Shown: positions 27,933 through 37,979, counted from the first letter of the stretch. The stretch is DNA of 64,000 bases from Amycolatopsis nivea (GCF_004522235.1 NZ_SDLT01000003.1:186001-250000), one strand, 5' to 3'. The notes: generated by a model from the letters alone, not told the origin. Numbers and translations are program-made.

Positions 27933-29303
27933 GTGTCCTACGCCGACACCGCCCTGCCGGTCAGTCTCGACCGCGAAGCGGCCACCCCGCTGGCCGTGCA
28001 GTTGGCCGACGCCTTGCGCGAAGCCGCGGCCGGCGGGCATCTCCGCGGCGGCGACCGGCTGCCGTCCACGCGCGCGCTGGCGGAACGGCTCGGCGTCTCG
28101 CGCACTGTCACTTCGGCTGCGTACGAGCAACTTCACGCGGAAGGCTGGATCGCCGGCCGACACGGCTCCGGCACCTACGTGACCACTCCGCCGACCCGCG
28201 CCGCCGCGTCCGTCACGGTGCCCGGTTCGCTGCTCGCCGAGGCGGAACAAGCCCCGTTGCTGGACCTCGCGCCGGGTACGCCGTGGGCTGGCGGCCTCGA
28301 CCGCGCGGCCTGGCGGCGAGCGTGGCGGGCCGCCGCCGATCCCGAGCCGCTCACGCGCGCGCACCGCGCCGGGTTGCCGGAATACCGCGCGACCGTGTCG
28401 GAACACCTGCTGCGCCACCGCGGTCTGGCCGCCGGTTCGGTGCTCGCGACCGGCGGTACCACTGCGGCTGTCGTGGAACTCGCCGCTGCCGTGCTGCGCC
28501 GAGGTGCGGTCGTGGCCTTCGAGGAACCGGGTTATCAGCGTGCGGTGCAAGCGTTCCGGCAGGCCGGGCTCACCGTTGTCGGCGTTCCGGTGGACGAGGA
28601 AGGTCTTCGTCCGGACGCGATTCCCGCCGGGGCGCGCGCCGTTTATTGCTCGCCCGCGCACCAGTACCCGATGGGCAGCCGGATGAGCGCGGCCCGCCGC
28701 GTGCAGCTCGTGGAACGCGCTCGCGCGGAAGGCATGCTGGTCATCGAGGACGACTACGACGGCGAGCTGCGCTTCGACGTCGCCCCGCTGCCGATGCTGG
28801 CCGCGCTCGCCCCGGACGTCGTCGTGCACCTCGGCACCACCAGCAAAATCCTCACCCCGACCCTCGGCGCGGGCTGGCTCGTCGCGCCCGCTTCGGTGGC
28901 CGATTCCATTCTGGCGTACCGGGATCTCACCGGAACCCGTCCGTCGCCGGCGGGGCAGCGGGTGCTCGTCGAACTCGCCCGGACCGGCGATCTGGGCCGG
29001 CACCTGCGGAAGCTGCGCCGGGAAATGGCCGAACGCCGGACGGTGCTGGTGACCGCGCTGTCGAACGCCGGAATCCCGTTCGTCGGCGACGACGCCGGCG
29101 CGCATCTGGTGGTGCGGACGGAAAGCGCCGAGACCGAGGCCGAGTTGATCGCCGCGGCGGAACGGCATTCGATCCGGCTCGACGGGCTGGCGCGGCATTT
29201 CGCCGGAACGCCGACGGTGCACGGCATCGCGCTGGGTTACGCGGGCTGCTCGCGGGAAGCGTTGATGGCCGCGGTGCCGACGCTGGTCGATCTTCTCCGC
29301 TGA
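27933..29303 (+). CDS. MocR/PdxR-type regulator (GntR HTH fused to aminotransferase)
   Basis: 456 residues. GntR winged helix at about 18-85 (LRGGDRLPSTRALAERLGVSRTVTSAAYEQL, GSGTYV) followed by a fold type I aminotransferase domain with DDYDGELRF and the PLP-binding Lys in GTTSKILTPTLGAGW. Such proteins sense PLP and activate pdxST or neighbouring genes. GTG start at 27933 after GGAGG. Probably controls the divergent PNPOx-fold gene. Confidence 0.9.
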   Translation: MSYADTALPVSLDREAATPLAVQLADALREAAAGGHLRGGDRLPSTRALAERLGVSRTVTSAAYEQLHAEGWIAGRHGSGTYVTTPPTRAAASVTVPGSLLAEAEQAPLLDLAPGTPWAGGLDRAAWRRAWRAAADPEPLTRAHRAGLPEYRATVSEHLLRHRGLAAGSVLATGGTTAAVVELAAAVLRRGAVVAFEEPGYQRAVQAFRQAGLTVVGVPVDEEGLRPDAIPAGARAVYCSPAHQYPMGSRMSAARRVQLVERARAEGMLVIEDDYDGELRFDVAPLPMLAALAPDVVVHLGTTSKILTPTLGAGWLVAPASVADSILAYRDLTGTRPSPAGQRVLVELARTGDLGRHLRKLRREMAERRTVLVTALSNAGIPFVGDDAGAHLVVRTESAETEAELIAAAERHSIRLDGLARHFAGTPTVHGIALGYAGCSREALMAAVPTLVDLLR

Positions 29304-29409
29304 CTACGGGGGCCAGCCCTACCTTCGGTCCGCCGGTCAGCTTCATGGTGCCGGATCCGCTGCTCCGCGAGGCTTTTGCCGATCAGTTCGGCGCGCGGAG
29401 GAGTGCGGG

Positions 29410-30936
29410 ATGACTTGGCGGATCCGGGTAGCAGCGATGGCGACCGCGATGCTGGCGGTGTTCGCCGCACCGGCCTCAGCGCAGCCAGCAGACACTGCGG
29501 TAGCGCACTTGCGTGAAGAACTGGCGGGCGGTCCGCCGTCGTCCTACGCGCTGGTGCCCGCGGACGGCAAGGTGACGACCGGCGCGGTCGGCCCCGACGT
29601 GACGCCGCAGTCGCCGTTTCTGCTTGGCTCGCTGAGCAAATCGTTCACCGCCATGGCAGTCATGCAGCTCGTCGACGCGGGCAAAGTCGGCCTGGACACC
29701 CCGATCACCGCGTACCTGCCGTGGTTCCGCACCGCCGGATCCAACGATCCGATCACCGTGCGGCAGTTGCTGAACCAGACCAGCGGGCTGCCGACCGAAG
29801 CGGGCACCGTCGACCTCTATGAGCCGGAAACCACGCTGGAACAGCGCGTCCGCGCACTCGCCGACGTCGTCCCGGTGTCTCGCCCAGGCACCGCTTTCCA
29901 CTACTGCAACAAGAATTACGCGACGTTGGGTCTGCTGGTCGAGCAGGTTTCCGGCCAGAGCTACGCCGACTACCTCAAAGCGCACGTCCTCGCCCCGCTC
30001 GGCATGAACCGCACCTTCACCAACCTCGCCGACGCCCGTCGCGCGGGTCTGATCGAGGGCTCGTCGGTGCTGTTCGGCCTGAACGTGCCGATGGAAACAC
30101 CGGATTTCCCGGGCGCGCTGCCTGACGGCTACCTGGTCTCGACCGCCGAGGACCTCAGCCACTACCTCACCTTCCAGATGACCGGCGCCTACCGCGGCGT
30201 CCGTCCGCTGTCCGCCGAAAGCCTGCGCCTGATGCACAGCGCGGCCGTCCCGACCGGCGACGACCACGCGATCGACGGCATCGACCACTACGGATCCGGC
30301 TGGGGCACCGGCACTCTCCACGGCCAGCCGGTCGTCCAGCACGACGGCGACCTGACCCGCTACCACGCCAACCTGGGCTTTCTGCCGAACCAGCAGGTCG
30401 GCCTGGTGGTGCTGACCTCGCGCAACCCGGTCCTGCTGGACAACGGCGCGCCGTTCCACCACACCCTCGCGATGCTCGCGGGCGCACCGGCCCCGGAGAT
30501 CGGCAACGGTTTCCTGCTCACCTACGGCGTCATCGACGGCGTCGCTCTCCTGGCCCTCGCCGCGATGGTTTTGGCGACCCGCCGACAGATCCGTCGCGCG
30601 CGAAAACTGCCGGAACTCTTGCGGGACAAGGGTTTTCGCCGGGTAGCGGTGCGGCCGCTGGTCGGACATCTCATCGCCGCAGCGGCGCTGTACGCGGCGG
30701 TGTTCGTCGGAGTCGGCCTGCTCAGCTACGGCGGCTGGCTGCCGGTGGACGTCGCGTTCCAGACGCTGCCGGACTTCACGGTCCTCGTCCTGGCCGGGAC
30801 AGCGTTCCTCGCGGTGCGCGGGTTGGGGTGGTTCGCGCTGGCCGCCTCGCGGACTCGCCGACCAGCGGCTCGACCCTCCCGACCAGCGCAGACACCCCCG
30901 GCGCGCGCTGTTGACGAGGCTCACCCGGTACGGTGA
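29410..30936 (+). CDS. Serine hydrolase (class C beta-lactamase fold) with C-terminal membrane segments
   Basis: 508 residues. Signal peptide to about Ala24 (AAPASAQ). The penicillin-binding fold has Ser74-Leu-Ser-Lys77 (SxxK) and YCN in FHYCNKNYATLG as the YxN motif; the third, HxG-like motif is probably HDGD. From about 370 there are three or four hydrophobic segments, then a basic Pro/Arg/Thr tail. Likely a membrane-anchored peptidase or esterase facing the wall. It ends six bases before ddl and is probably co-transcribed with it. Confidence 0.87.
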   Translation: MTWRIRVAAMATAMLAVFAAPASAQPADTAVAHLREELAGGPPSSYALVPADGKVTTGAVGPDVTPQSPFLLGSLSKSFTAMAVMQLVDAGKVGLDTPITAYLPWFRTAGSNDPITVRQLLNQTSGLPTEAGTVDLYEPETTLEQRVRALADVVPVSRPGTAFHYCNKNYATLGLLVEQVSGQSYADYLKAHVLAPLGMNRTFTNLADARRAGLIEGSSVLFGLNVPMETPDFPGALPDGYLVSTAEDLSHYLTFQMTGAYRGVRPLSAESLRLMHSAAVPTGDDHAIDGIDHYGSGWGTGTLHGQPVVQHDGDLTRYHANLGFLPNQQVGLVVLTSRNPVLLDNGAPFHHTLAMLAGAPAPEIGNGFLLTYGVIDGVALLALAAMVLATRRQIRRARKLPELLRDKGFRRVAVRPLVGHLIAAAALYAAVFVGVGLLSYGGWLPVDVAFQTLPDFTVLVLAGTAFLAVRGLGWFALAASRTRRPAARPSRPAQTPPARAVDEAHPVR

Positions 30937-30942
30937 CCGGCT

Positions 30943-32040
30943 ATGAGCGCTGAAAAGATCCGGGTCGCGGTCGTGTTCGGTGGCCGCAGCAGCGAGCACA
31001 CCATCTCGTGCCTGTCCGCGGGCAGTGTGATCTCGAACCTGGATCCGGACCGCTTCGAGGTGCTCCCGGTCGGCGTCACGCCGAACGGCGGCTGGGTGCT
31101 CGGCACCGGCGACCCGAAGCAGCTCAGCATCCAGGGCCGCGAGCTGCCGTCGGTCGAGTCCGGCCGCGCGCTCGTGCTCGCCGGCGACCCGACCAGCCGC
31201 GAGCTGCGCACCGTCGACCCGGGCCAGGCCACCGAGGTGCTCGGCACCGTCGACGTCGTCTTCCCGGTGCTGCACGGCGCCTTCGGCGAGGACGGCACCA
31301 TCCAGGGCCTGCTCGAACTCGCCGACATTCCGTACGTCGGCCCCGGCGTGCTCGCCAGCGCGGCCGCGATGGACAAGGAATACGCGAAGAAGCTGCTCGC
31401 CGCGGAAGGGCTGCCGGTCGGCACCTACGCCGCGCTGCGCCGCGGACAGTCCACTTTGGCCGAAGCGGACCGGGAACGCCTTGGCCTGCCGGTGTTCGTG
31501 AAGCCCTCGCGCGCCGGTTCGTCGGTCGGGATCTCCCGGGTCGCCGACTGGGCCGGCCTGGACGCCGCGATCGAACTGGCCCGGCGCACCGACCCGAAGG
31601 TGCTCGTCGAGGCCGCGGTGCGCGGGCGCGAGGTCGAATGCGGCGTGCTGGAATTCCCCGACGGCCGCGTCGAGGCGTCGCTCCCGGCGGAGATCCGGGT
31701 GCTCGCCGAGGGCGAGGACGCCTGGTACGACTTCGAAACCAAGTACCTCGGCGAGGACGCCGAACTGGACATCCCGGCCAAACTGGACGACGCGCTCACC
31801 GACCGGCTGCGCGCGATGGCCGTCGAGGCGTTCCGCGCGCTCGACTGCCAGGGCCTCGCCCGCGTCGACTTCTTCGTGACCGAGGAAGGCGACCTGGTGA
31901 TCAACGAGGTCAACACGATGCCCGGGTTCACCACGAAGTCCGCCTACCCGAAGATGTGGGAGGTCACCGGGGTGGACTACCCGACGCTGCTGTCGACGCT
32001 GATCGACACCGCGCTCGCGCGGGGCACCGGCCTGCGCTGA
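30943..32040 (+). CDS. ddl: D-alanine--D-alanine ligase
   Basis: 365 residues, full length. ATP-grasp enzyme making D-Ala-D-Ala for peptidoglycan. Start [24 protein letters not shown], then [48 protein letters not shown] (ATP loop) and [25 protein letters not shown] with the metal-binding Asp/Glu/Asn. ATG 30943 directly follows the serine hydrolase. The sequence looks like a housekeeping ligase rather than a D-Ala-D-Lac Van type. Confidence 0.96.
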   Translation: MSAEKIRVAVVFGGRSSEHTISCLSAGSVISNLDPDRFEVLPVGVTPNGGWVLGTGDPKQLSIQGRELPSVESGRALVLAGDPTSRELRTVDPGQATEVLGTVDVVFPVLHGAFGEDGTIQGLLELADIPYVGPGVLASAAAMDKEYAKKLLAAEGLPVGTYAALRRGQSTLAEADRERLGLPVFVKPSRAGSSVGISRVADWAGLDAAIELARRTDPKVLVEAAVRGREVECGVLEFPDGRVEASLPAEIRVLAEGEDAWYDFETKYLGEDAELDIPAKLDDALTDRLRAMAVEAFRALDCQGLARVDFFVTEEGDLVINEVNTMPGFTTKSAYPKMWEVTGVDYPTLLSTLIDTALARGTGLR

Positions 32041-32135
32041 CCGCCGCGACCGCGGCGCGCGCGGCCGGACCAGGCCGGCGACCTTACGATGGCCCTCGAA
32101 CGAACGGCCTGTCCCCACCGTAAGGAAAACAGCGC

Positions 32136-33476
32136 GTGCAGATCGCATCCCGGCTCGACCGGCTCCCGGTCACCCGGCGGCACCGGTACTTCGTCGCAGT
32201 GGTCGGCATCGCGACCTTCTTCGACCTCTACGACCTGTTCCTCGCCGCGACCATCAGCACCGTCCTCACCAAGGAGTTCGGCGTCACCCCGACGACGCTG
32301 AAGTACGTCCTGGCGTCGGCGTTCGTCGGCGCGTTCGTGGGCGCGGTGTTCCTCGGCAGGCTGGCCGACCGGCTCGGCCGGCGCCGCGCGTTCCTGCTCA
32401 CCCTGGGCCTGTACTCGGTGTTCACGCTGCTCGGCGCGTTCAGCACGGACGTGTGGATGCTGGTGATCTGCCGGTTCATCGCCGGGATCGGCATCGGCGC
32501 GGAACTGCCGGTCGCTGACGCCTACCTCGCCGACCTGCTGCCCGCGCGCGCCCGCGGCCGGGCGACAGCCTGGGCTTACACCATCGGCTTCTGCGGCGTC
32601 CCCGCTGCCGGATTCCTCGCCCGTGCGCTCGTCGGGCACGCGCCGCTCGGCATCGACGGCTGGCGCTGGCTGTTCGTGATCGGTGCGCTGGGCGCGGCGG
32701 TCGTGTGGGCGCTGCGGTTCACGCTGCCGGAATCACCGCGTTGGCTTGCGGCACAAGGAAGAATCGGCGAAGCGGACGAGGTCGTGCGCAAGCTCGAAGC
32801 GAGCGCGCCGCAGCCGTTGCCCGAACCGGAGCCGGAACCACCCGCGCCCGAACCCGTGCGCGCGTCGGCATTGCTGCGTCCGCCGTGGTTCCGTCGCACG
32901 GCGATGCTGTACGTCTTCCAGCTGCTGCAATCGTTCGGCTACTACGGATTCGGTTCGCTGGTGCCGATTGTGCTGGCCGCCAAGGGTTTCGGCCTCGTCA
33001 CGTCGCTGACGTTCAGCGCGCTCACCTTCCTGGGCTATCCGATCGGCTCGGCGCTGTCCATCCCGATCATCGAACGGCTGGAACGCAAGTGGCTGATCGT
33101 CGCGAGCGCGGCGGCGATGGCGGTGTTCGGGCTGGCCTTCGGCTACGCGACGTCCGGCGTGCTGATCGCGGTGTTCGGCTTCTGCTACACCGCCGTCAGC
33201 AACGTTTTCTCCAACGCCTTCCACACCTACCAGGGCGAACTGTTCCCGACGTCGCTGCGCGGCACCGCCGCCGGTTCGGCCTACGCGTTGTCCCGGTTGG
33301 CGACGGCGGCGATGCCGTTCGTGCTGCTGCCGGTTCTGCATTCGGCGGGTGCGACGACGATGTTCGCGGTGGTCGCGGGTGCGATGGTGCTGCTGATGGT
33401 CGACGTGGCGGTGCTCGGCCCGCGTACTACTGGCGAGTCGCTGGAGACGATCGCGGCTAGAACTTCAGAGGCTTGA
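32136..33476 (+). CDS. MFS transporter (metabolite:H+ symporter type)
   Basis: 446 residues with 12 predicted membrane segments. The signature loop GRLADRLGRRRAFLLT between helices 2 and 3 and PESPRWLAAQGR before the central loop mark the sugar/organic-acid symporter group. A Pro/Glu-rich linker (PEPEPEPPAPEP, about 230-245) joins the halves. GTG start. The last 20 bases overlap the convergent DUF3515 gene. Substrate unknown, perhaps an aromatic or carboxylic acid. Confidence 0.88.
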   Translation: MQIASRLDRLPVTRRHRYFVAVVGIATFFDLYDLFLAATISTVLTKEFGVTPTTLKYVLASAFVGAFVGAVFLGRLADRLGRRRAFLLTLGLYSVFTLLGAFSTDVWMLVICRFIAGIGIGAELPVADAYLADLLPARARGRATAWAYTIGFCGVPAAGFLARALVGHAPLGIDGWRWLFVIGALGAAVVWALRFTLPESPRWLAAQGRIGEADEVVRKLEASAPQPLPEPEPEPPAPEPVRASALLRPPWFRRTAMLYVFQLLQSFGYYGFGSLVPIVLAAKGFGLVTSLTFSALTFLGYPIGSALSIPIIERLERKWLIVASAAAMAVFGLAFGYATSGVLIAVFGFCYTAVSNVFSNAFHTYQGELFPTSLRGTAAGSAYALSRLATAAMPFVLLPVLHSAGATTMFAVVAGAMVLLMVDVAVLGPRTTGESLETIAARTSEA

Positions 33477-33996
33477 CGGGCAGCTTGGCGGAGATAGCGT
33501 CCGAAATGGCCTGCAGCGGTCCCGTCCCGGCGCTTGCCGGGACGGTCAGCGCGACGTAGACCGGCCGGTCGACCGCGTACCAGGTGGCCGAACCGCCCTG
33601 CTCGATCTGCAGCCACTGCACCTTGTTGACCACGCGCAGCTGCGCGGTCTGGGTGAGCTCCGGCGGGCGTTCGAGGCCGCAGCGCAGCACGACCGGATCC
33701 GGTTCGCCCCACGCGACGGTGGCCTTCGGCGCGGGCTCGGCGAGCGTGCGCGGCGACAGTTCCTTGCCGTTCGACGTGAGCGTGGCCGGGACCCCGGCGA
33801 TCAGCTTCGCGCAGTCCGGCGACCCGGCCTGCGGCGCGGGAACGGACACGAGCGCGAGCGGCTGGTTCGGATCGGGCTGTCCCGAAGAGCTCTTCGTCAG
33901 CGCGACGACCGCGACCGCGACCGCCAGCGCGGCCACGAGCAACGACGCGGTGACGAGGACGACCTTCGGAGGAGCCCCGGTGTCGGTGTCTGCCAC
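33457..33996 (-). CDS. DUF3515 family membrane-anchored protein
   Basis: 179 residues. One N-terminal membrane segment (about 11-33), then an extracytoplasmic domain with DCAKLIAGVPATL and WGEPDPVVLRCGLERPPEL containing two cysteines. I recall this family at the same place, between ddl and thiL, in mycobacteria. Function unknown. Confidence 0.82.
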   Translation of the reverse strand: MADTDTGAPPKVVLVTASLLVAALAVAVAVVALTKSSSGQPDPNQPLALVSVPAPQAGSPDCAKLIAGVPATLTSNGKELSPRTLAEPAPKATVAWGEPDPVVLRCGLERPPELTQTAQLRVVNKVQWLQIEQGGSATWYAVDRPVYVALTVPASAGTGPLQAISDAISAKLPVKPLKF

Positions 33997-34015
33997 CGCC
34001 TCAGTGGACCACGGC

Positions 34016-34249
34016 TCAGAGATGCACGACCGGGCAGGTCAGCGTGCGCGTGATCCCCTGCACGTTCTGCACGCGGGCGACGACGAGCTGGCCGAGCTGG
34101 TCCACCGTGTCCGCGGCCGCGCGCACGATCACGTCGTACGGGCCGGTGACGTCCTCGGAGCTGGTCACGCCCGGGACCCCGGCGATCTCCGCAGCCACCG
34201 CGGCCGCCTTGCCGACCTCGGTCTGGATGAGGATGTATGCGTGGACCAC
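34016..34249 (-). CDS. Lrp/AsnC ligand-binding (RAM) domain protein
   Basis: 77 residues from GTG 34249. Only the RAM domain is present: VHAYILIQTEVGKAAAVAAEIAGVPGVTSSEDVTG then DVIVRAAADTVDQLGQLVVARVQNVQGI. No DNA-binding half. Stand-alone RAM proteins form rings and bind amino acids; they may modulate full-length Lrp proteins. Divergent from thiL. Confidence 0.85.
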   Translation of the reverse strand: MVHAYILIQTEVGKAAAVAAEIAGVPGVTSSEDVTGPYDVIVRAAADTVDQLGQLVVARVQNVQGITRTLTCPVVHL

Positions 34250-34386
34250 GGCGTGCCCTTTCGTCGGTGGCGGTCTAGTCGAGGTAGGAACGGTGTAGGA
34301 AACGTAGCGCCAGCCCTGGGAAAAACCTAGGGGATCCGATTGTCGGTGGCCGATCCGACACAGGCGAGGGAAACAGGAGGTGACCG

Positions 34387-35346
34387 GTGTCACCGGACGA
34401 GCACTCGGTGGCCGCGACAGGCGAGTTCGGCCTGATCCGGCGGGTCACCGAAGGACGCGCGCAGCCGCCGTCGACACTGCTGGGCCCGGGCGACGACGCG
34501 GCGGTTCTCGCCGCGCCGGACGGCCGCGTGGTCGTCACGACCGACGTGCTGGTCCACGGCGTGCACTTCCGGCTCGACTGGTCGAGCCCGGAGCAGGTCG
34601 GGCGCAAGGCGGTCGCGGTGAATCTGTCCGACGTCGCGGCGATGGGCGCGAAACCGACGTCGGTGGTCGTCGGGATCGCGTGCCCGGCCGACACCCCGGC
34701 GCAGGTCGTGACCGAGATCATGGACGGCATGTGGGCCGAGGCGAACGCGGCCGGGATCGGGGTGTCCGGCGGCGATCTCGTGAGCGCGGACCAGCTCGTG
34801 ATCAGCGTCACCGCATTGGGCGACCTCGAAGACCGCGAACCGGTGACCCGCTCCGGCGCGCGCCCCGGCGACGTGCTCGCGGTGTGCGGGCGGCTCGGCT
34901 GGGCCGCGGCCGGGCTCGCGGTGCTGCGCCGCGGATTCCGGTCGCCGGTCGGCGTGGTGAACGCGCAGCGCTGCCCGGAACCGCCGTACGCGGCCGGTCC
35001 GCAGGCCGCGCACGCCGGTGCGACGGCGATGATGGACGTGTCCGACGGGCTCCTCGCCGACCTCGCGCACCTGGCCGCGGCTTCCGAGGTCGGGCTCGAC
35101 GTGCAGACCGCGTTGCTCGAGGTGCCGACGCGGCTGAAGGAGGTCGGCAGCGCGCTCGGCGCGGACCCGATGCAGTGGGTGCTGACCGGCGGCGAGGACC
35201 ACGCGCTGGTCGCGACGTTCCCGCCGTTCGACGACCTGCCCGAGGGCTGGCGCAAGATCGGCGTGGTCACCATGCCCGGATCCGGCGTCACCGTGGACGG
35301 GCGCGAGTACGACCAGCAGGGCGGCTGGGAGCACTGGCAGCAGTGA
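34387..35346 (+). CDS. thiL: Thiamine-monophosphate kinase
   Basis: 319 residues, GTG start after AGGAGG. Phosphorylates TMP to the cofactor TPP. The PurM-like fold shows FGLIRRVTEG, LGPGDDAAVL, TTDVLVHGVHF, AVNLSDVAAMGAKP and SGGDLVSADQLVISVTALG, and near the end MDVSDGLLADLAHLA and VLTGGEDHALVATF. First of a plus-strand run thiL-GNAT-carbonic anhydrase-ung with short gaps. Confidence 0.95.
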   Translation: MSPDEHSVAATGEFGLIRRVTEGRAQPPSTLLGPGDDAAVLAAPDGRVVVTTDVLVHGVHFRLDWSSPEQVGRKAVAVNLSDVAAMGAKPTSVVVGIACPADTPAQVVTEIMDGMWAEANAAGIGVSGGDLVSADQLVISVTALGDLEDREPVTRSGARPGDVLAVCGRLGWAAAGLAVLRRGFRSPVGVVNAQRCPEPPYAAGPQAAHAGATAMMDVSDGLLADLAHLAAASEVGLDVQTALLEVPTRLKEVGSALGADPMQWVLTGGEDHALVATFPPFDDLPEGWRKIGVVTMPGSGVTVDGREYDQQGGWEHWQQ

Positions 35347-35366
35347 TCCTTCATTAGGCTGGCGCC

Positions 35367-35855
35367 GTGGACATCCGTGCCGTCGCCTTCGACCACCCCG
35401 ACGCCGCCAAGCTGATGGCCGAGGTGCAACTGGAGTACGTGCGCCGCTACGGCTCCGAGGACGAGACCCCGATGGACCCCGCGGAGTTCGCGCCGCCGCG
35501 GGGCCTGTTCCTGGTCGGGTACCTGGACGACGTGCCGGTGGCGTCCGGCGCGTGGCGCGCGCACGACGGTCCCGAGCCGACGTTCCGGCCCGGCGACGTC
35601 GAGCTGAAACGGATGTACGTGGTCGAATCCGCGCGGGGCCGCGGGTTCGCCCGCGCGATGCTCGCCGAACTGGAGCGCACCGCGGTCGCTGCCGGACGCC
35701 TCCGCGTCGTGCTGGAGACGGGCACCGAACAGCCGGAAGCGATCGCCCTCTACCGTTCGTCGGGCTACGTCGAGGTCCCGGCTTTCGGTTATTACGGCGA
35801 AATGCCCGAAAGCCGGTACTACGGCAAGGATCTGGCCCGCGACCGACAACACTGA
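35367..35855 (+). CDS. GNAT-family N-acetyltransferase
   Basis: 162 residues, GTG start. Acetyl-CoA motif A is ELKRMYVVESARGRGFARAMLAELE (RGRGFA pyrophosphate loop), then ALYRSSGYVEVPAFGYY. Acceptor unknown. Between thiL and the carbonic anhydrase with gaps of about 20 bases. Confidence 0.88.
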   Translation: MDIRAVAFDHPDAAKLMAEVQLEYVRRYGSEDETPMDPAEFAPPRGLFLVGYLDDVPVASGAWRAHDGPEPTFRPGDVELKRMYVVESARGRGFARAMLAELERTAVAAGRLRVVLETGTEQPEAIALYRSSGYVEVPAFGYYGEMPESRYYGKDLARDRQH

Positions 35856-35872
35856 ACGACCCGGAGGCGGCA

Positions 35873-36403
35873 TTGGCCATCTACGCGCTCGGCGACCTGG
35901 TCCCGACCATCCACCCGGACGCCTACGTCCATCCCGACGCCACCGTGATCGGCGACGTCCGGATCGGCGCGCGCGCCTCGGTCTGGCCGCAGACGGTGCT
36001 GCGCGGCGACCACGGGTACATCGAGATCGGCGAACGTTCGAACGTGCAGGACGGCTGCGTCGTCCACTGCACCGCGCGGCATCCGACGATCGTGGGCCCG
36101 TCCTCGGCGGTCGGGCACGCGGTGCACATCGAGGGCGCGACGATCGGCACCGGCTGCCTGATCGCGTCGGGTTCGGTGGTGCTGAACGGAAGCGTGATCG
36201 AGGACGGCGGCATGGTCGGCGCGGGCGCGGTGCTGTCGTACGAATCGCGCGTCGGCACCGGCGAGATCGCACTGGGAGTTCCGGCGAAAACGCGGCCGAA
36301 CAAGTCGTTTTCCGAAGACCAGATCGCCGCGGTCGTGGATTCCTACGTCCGGCGCGGAGCCCGGTTCCGGGCGGAGTTGCGCAGGCTGGACCCGCCCCGG
36401 TGA
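35873..36403 (+). CDS. Gamma-class carbonic anhydrase-like hexapeptide-repeat protein
   Basis: 176 residues from TTG 35873 ([20 protein letters not shown]), with GGAGG seven bases upstream. A left-handed beta helix of hexapeptide repeats runs through residues 20-140. Zinc-site histidines are in VVHCTARHP and [10 protein letters not shown]. Family members hydrate CO2 or bind acyl-CoA; the activity of this one is not proven by sequence. Confidence 0.87.
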   Translation: MAIYALGDLVPTIHPDAYVHPDATVIGDVRIGARASVWPQTVLRGDHGYIEIGERSNVQDGCVVHCTARHPTIVGPSSAVGHAVHIEGATIGTGCLIASGSVVLNGSVIEDGGMVGAGAVLSYESRVGTGEIALGVPAKTRPNKSFSEDQIAAVVDSYVRRGARFRAELRRLDPPR

Positions 36404-36434
36404 CCTCGGGCACGTGGCGCTAGGCTCGCGGGCC

Positions 36435-37112
36435 GTGACTGGACGACCGCTGGACGAAATCGTCGAAGCCGGCTGGGCGAAAGCCCTTGAACCAGTGGCC
36501 CCGCAGGTCGCCGCGATGGGGGAGTTCCTCCGCGCCGAGATCGCCGCGGGCCGCACCTATCTTCCCGCGGGCGAGCACGTGCTGCGCGCGTTCAAGCAGC
36601 CGTTCGACGACGTCCGCGTGCTGATCGTCGGCCAGGACCCGTACCCGACGCCGGGGCACGCGGTCGGCCTGAGCTTCTCGGTGGCCCCGGACGTGCGGCC
36701 GATCCCGAAGAGCCTGATCAACATCTACCAGGAGTACTGCGAGGACCTCGGCCATCCGACCCCGTCCAACGGCGATCTGACCCCGTGGGCGGAGCAGGGC
36801 GTGCTGCTGCTGAACCGGTCGCTCACCGTGCAGCCGCACAAGTCGAACTCGCACCAGGGCAAGGGCTGGGAACAGGTCACCGAGCAGGCGATCAAGGCGC
36901 TCGCCGCGCGCGGCGGACCGCTGGTGGCGATCCTGTGGGGCCGCAACGCGCGGAACCTGCGGCCGATGCTCGGCGAGGTGCCGTGCATCGAATCGGCGCA
37001 CCCGAGCCCGCTTTCGGCGCGCAACGGCTTCTTCGGGTCGCGGCCGTTCAGCCGGGCGAACCAGCTGCTGGTCCAGCAGGGCGCGGAACCGCTCGACTGG
37101 AAACTTCCCTGA
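36435..37112 (+). CDS. ung: Uracil-DNA glycosylase (family 1)
   Basis: 225 residues from GTG 36435 (an ATG at 36414 adds seven residues). Removes uracil from DNA. Water-activating Asp68 lies in [18 protein letters not shown]; the uracil-binding [10 protein letters not shown] and the DNA-intercalation loop HPSPLSA are present. Normal length for the family. Confidence 0.96.
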   Translation: MTGRPLDEIVEAGWAKALEPVAPQVAAMGEFLRAEIAAGRTYLPAGEHVLRAFKQPFDDVRVLIVGQDPYPTPGHAVGLSFSVAPDVRPIPKSLINIYQEYCEDLGHPTPSNGDLTPWAEQGVLLLNRSLTVQPHKSNSHQGKGWEQVTEQAIKALAARGGPLVAILWGRNARNLRPMLGEVPCIESAHPSPLSARNGFFGSRPFSRANQLLVQQGAEPLDWKLP

Positions 37113-37185
37113 CGCGGCGTGTCCAGTTCCGGCGATCGGCGCCGACCACCAGGGTAAGCAGCGACTGAAACCCTGGAGGAACGCC

Positions 37186-37974
37186 ATGACCGCCACCGTC
37201 ACGTCCGCCGACGGCACCCCGATCGCCTTCGACACCTACGGCACGGGTTCGCCGGTGCTGCTGGTCGGCGGCGCGGTGAACGACCGCACGACCGTCGCCG
37301 CGCTCGCCGCGGTGCTCGCCGACGCAGGTTTCACCGCCGTCGCCTACGACCGGAGAGGCCGCGGCGACAGCGGCGACGCGCCGGTCTACGCCGTCGAGCG
37401 CGAGATCGACGACCTCGAGGTGCTGATCGAGGCCGTCGGCGGCTCGGCCGCGGTGTTCGGCCACTCGTCCGGCGCGATCCTGGCCCTGGAAGCGGCGGCG
37501 CGCGGACTGCCGATCACGAAGGTGGCGGTGTACGAACCACCGTTCATCGGCGACGACCGCCCACGGCCGGCTGAAGACCTGGTGGACCGGGTCAGCGCCT
37601 GCCTCGCCGACGGCGACCGGGACGGCGCGGTCGAGTTATTCCTGGTCGAGGGCACCGGGACCCCGGCCTCGGTGGTGGACTCAATGAAGTCCGCGCCGGT
37701 GTGGGGCTGGTTCGTCGGACTGGCGCACACGCTGCCGTACGACCTGACCGTGTGCGGCCGCGGCAACTACCTGCCGACGGACCGGCTGGCGGCGATCACC
37801 GTCCCGGTGCTGTCGCTGTCCGGCGGCGCGGGGGAGGCGTGGATGACGTCGTCCGCCAAAGCCGTGGCGGGCGCGGTCGCGCATGGGCGGTATGAGGAGA
37901 TCCCGGGGCAGGACCACGGGGTGCTGAACGCGCCGGAGTCCCTGCGAGAGGTGCTGGCGAACTTCCTGCGGTGA
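37186..37974 (+). CDS. Alpha/beta hydrolase
   Basis: 262 residues. Nucleophile elbow GHSSGA (Ser about 86), oxyanion strand VLLVGGAVND, YDRRGRGDSGD, and a catalytic His near the end in GQDHGVLNAPESL. Substrate unknown. Starts after CTGGAGGAACGCC and is followed by a terminator hairpin. Confidence 0.9.
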   Translation: MTATVTSADGTPIAFDTYGTGSPVLLVGGAVNDRTTVAALAAVLADAGFTAVAYDRRGRGDSGDAPVYAVEREIDDLEVLIEAVGGSAAVFGHSSGAILALEAAARGLPITKVAVYEPPFIGDDRPRPAEDLVDRVSACLADGDRDGAVELFLVEGTGTPASVVDSMKSAPVWGWFVGLAHTLPYDLTVCGRGNYLPTDRLAAITVPVLSLSGGAGEAWMTSSAKAVAGAVAHGRYEEIPGQDHGVLNAPESLREVLANFLR

Positions 37975-37979
37975 CGAAA

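Noticed and set aside
30943..32040. VanA-type D-Ala-D-Lac ligase (glycopeptide self-resistance)
   Set aside because: The position between gpsA and thiL and the general sequence fit the housekeeping Ddl; no vanH or vanX partner is adjacent.
37186..37974. Haloalkane dehalogenase or epoxide hydrolase
   Set aside because: The nucleophile is Ser in GHSSGA, not Asp, so a plain alpha/beta hydrolase is the safer call.
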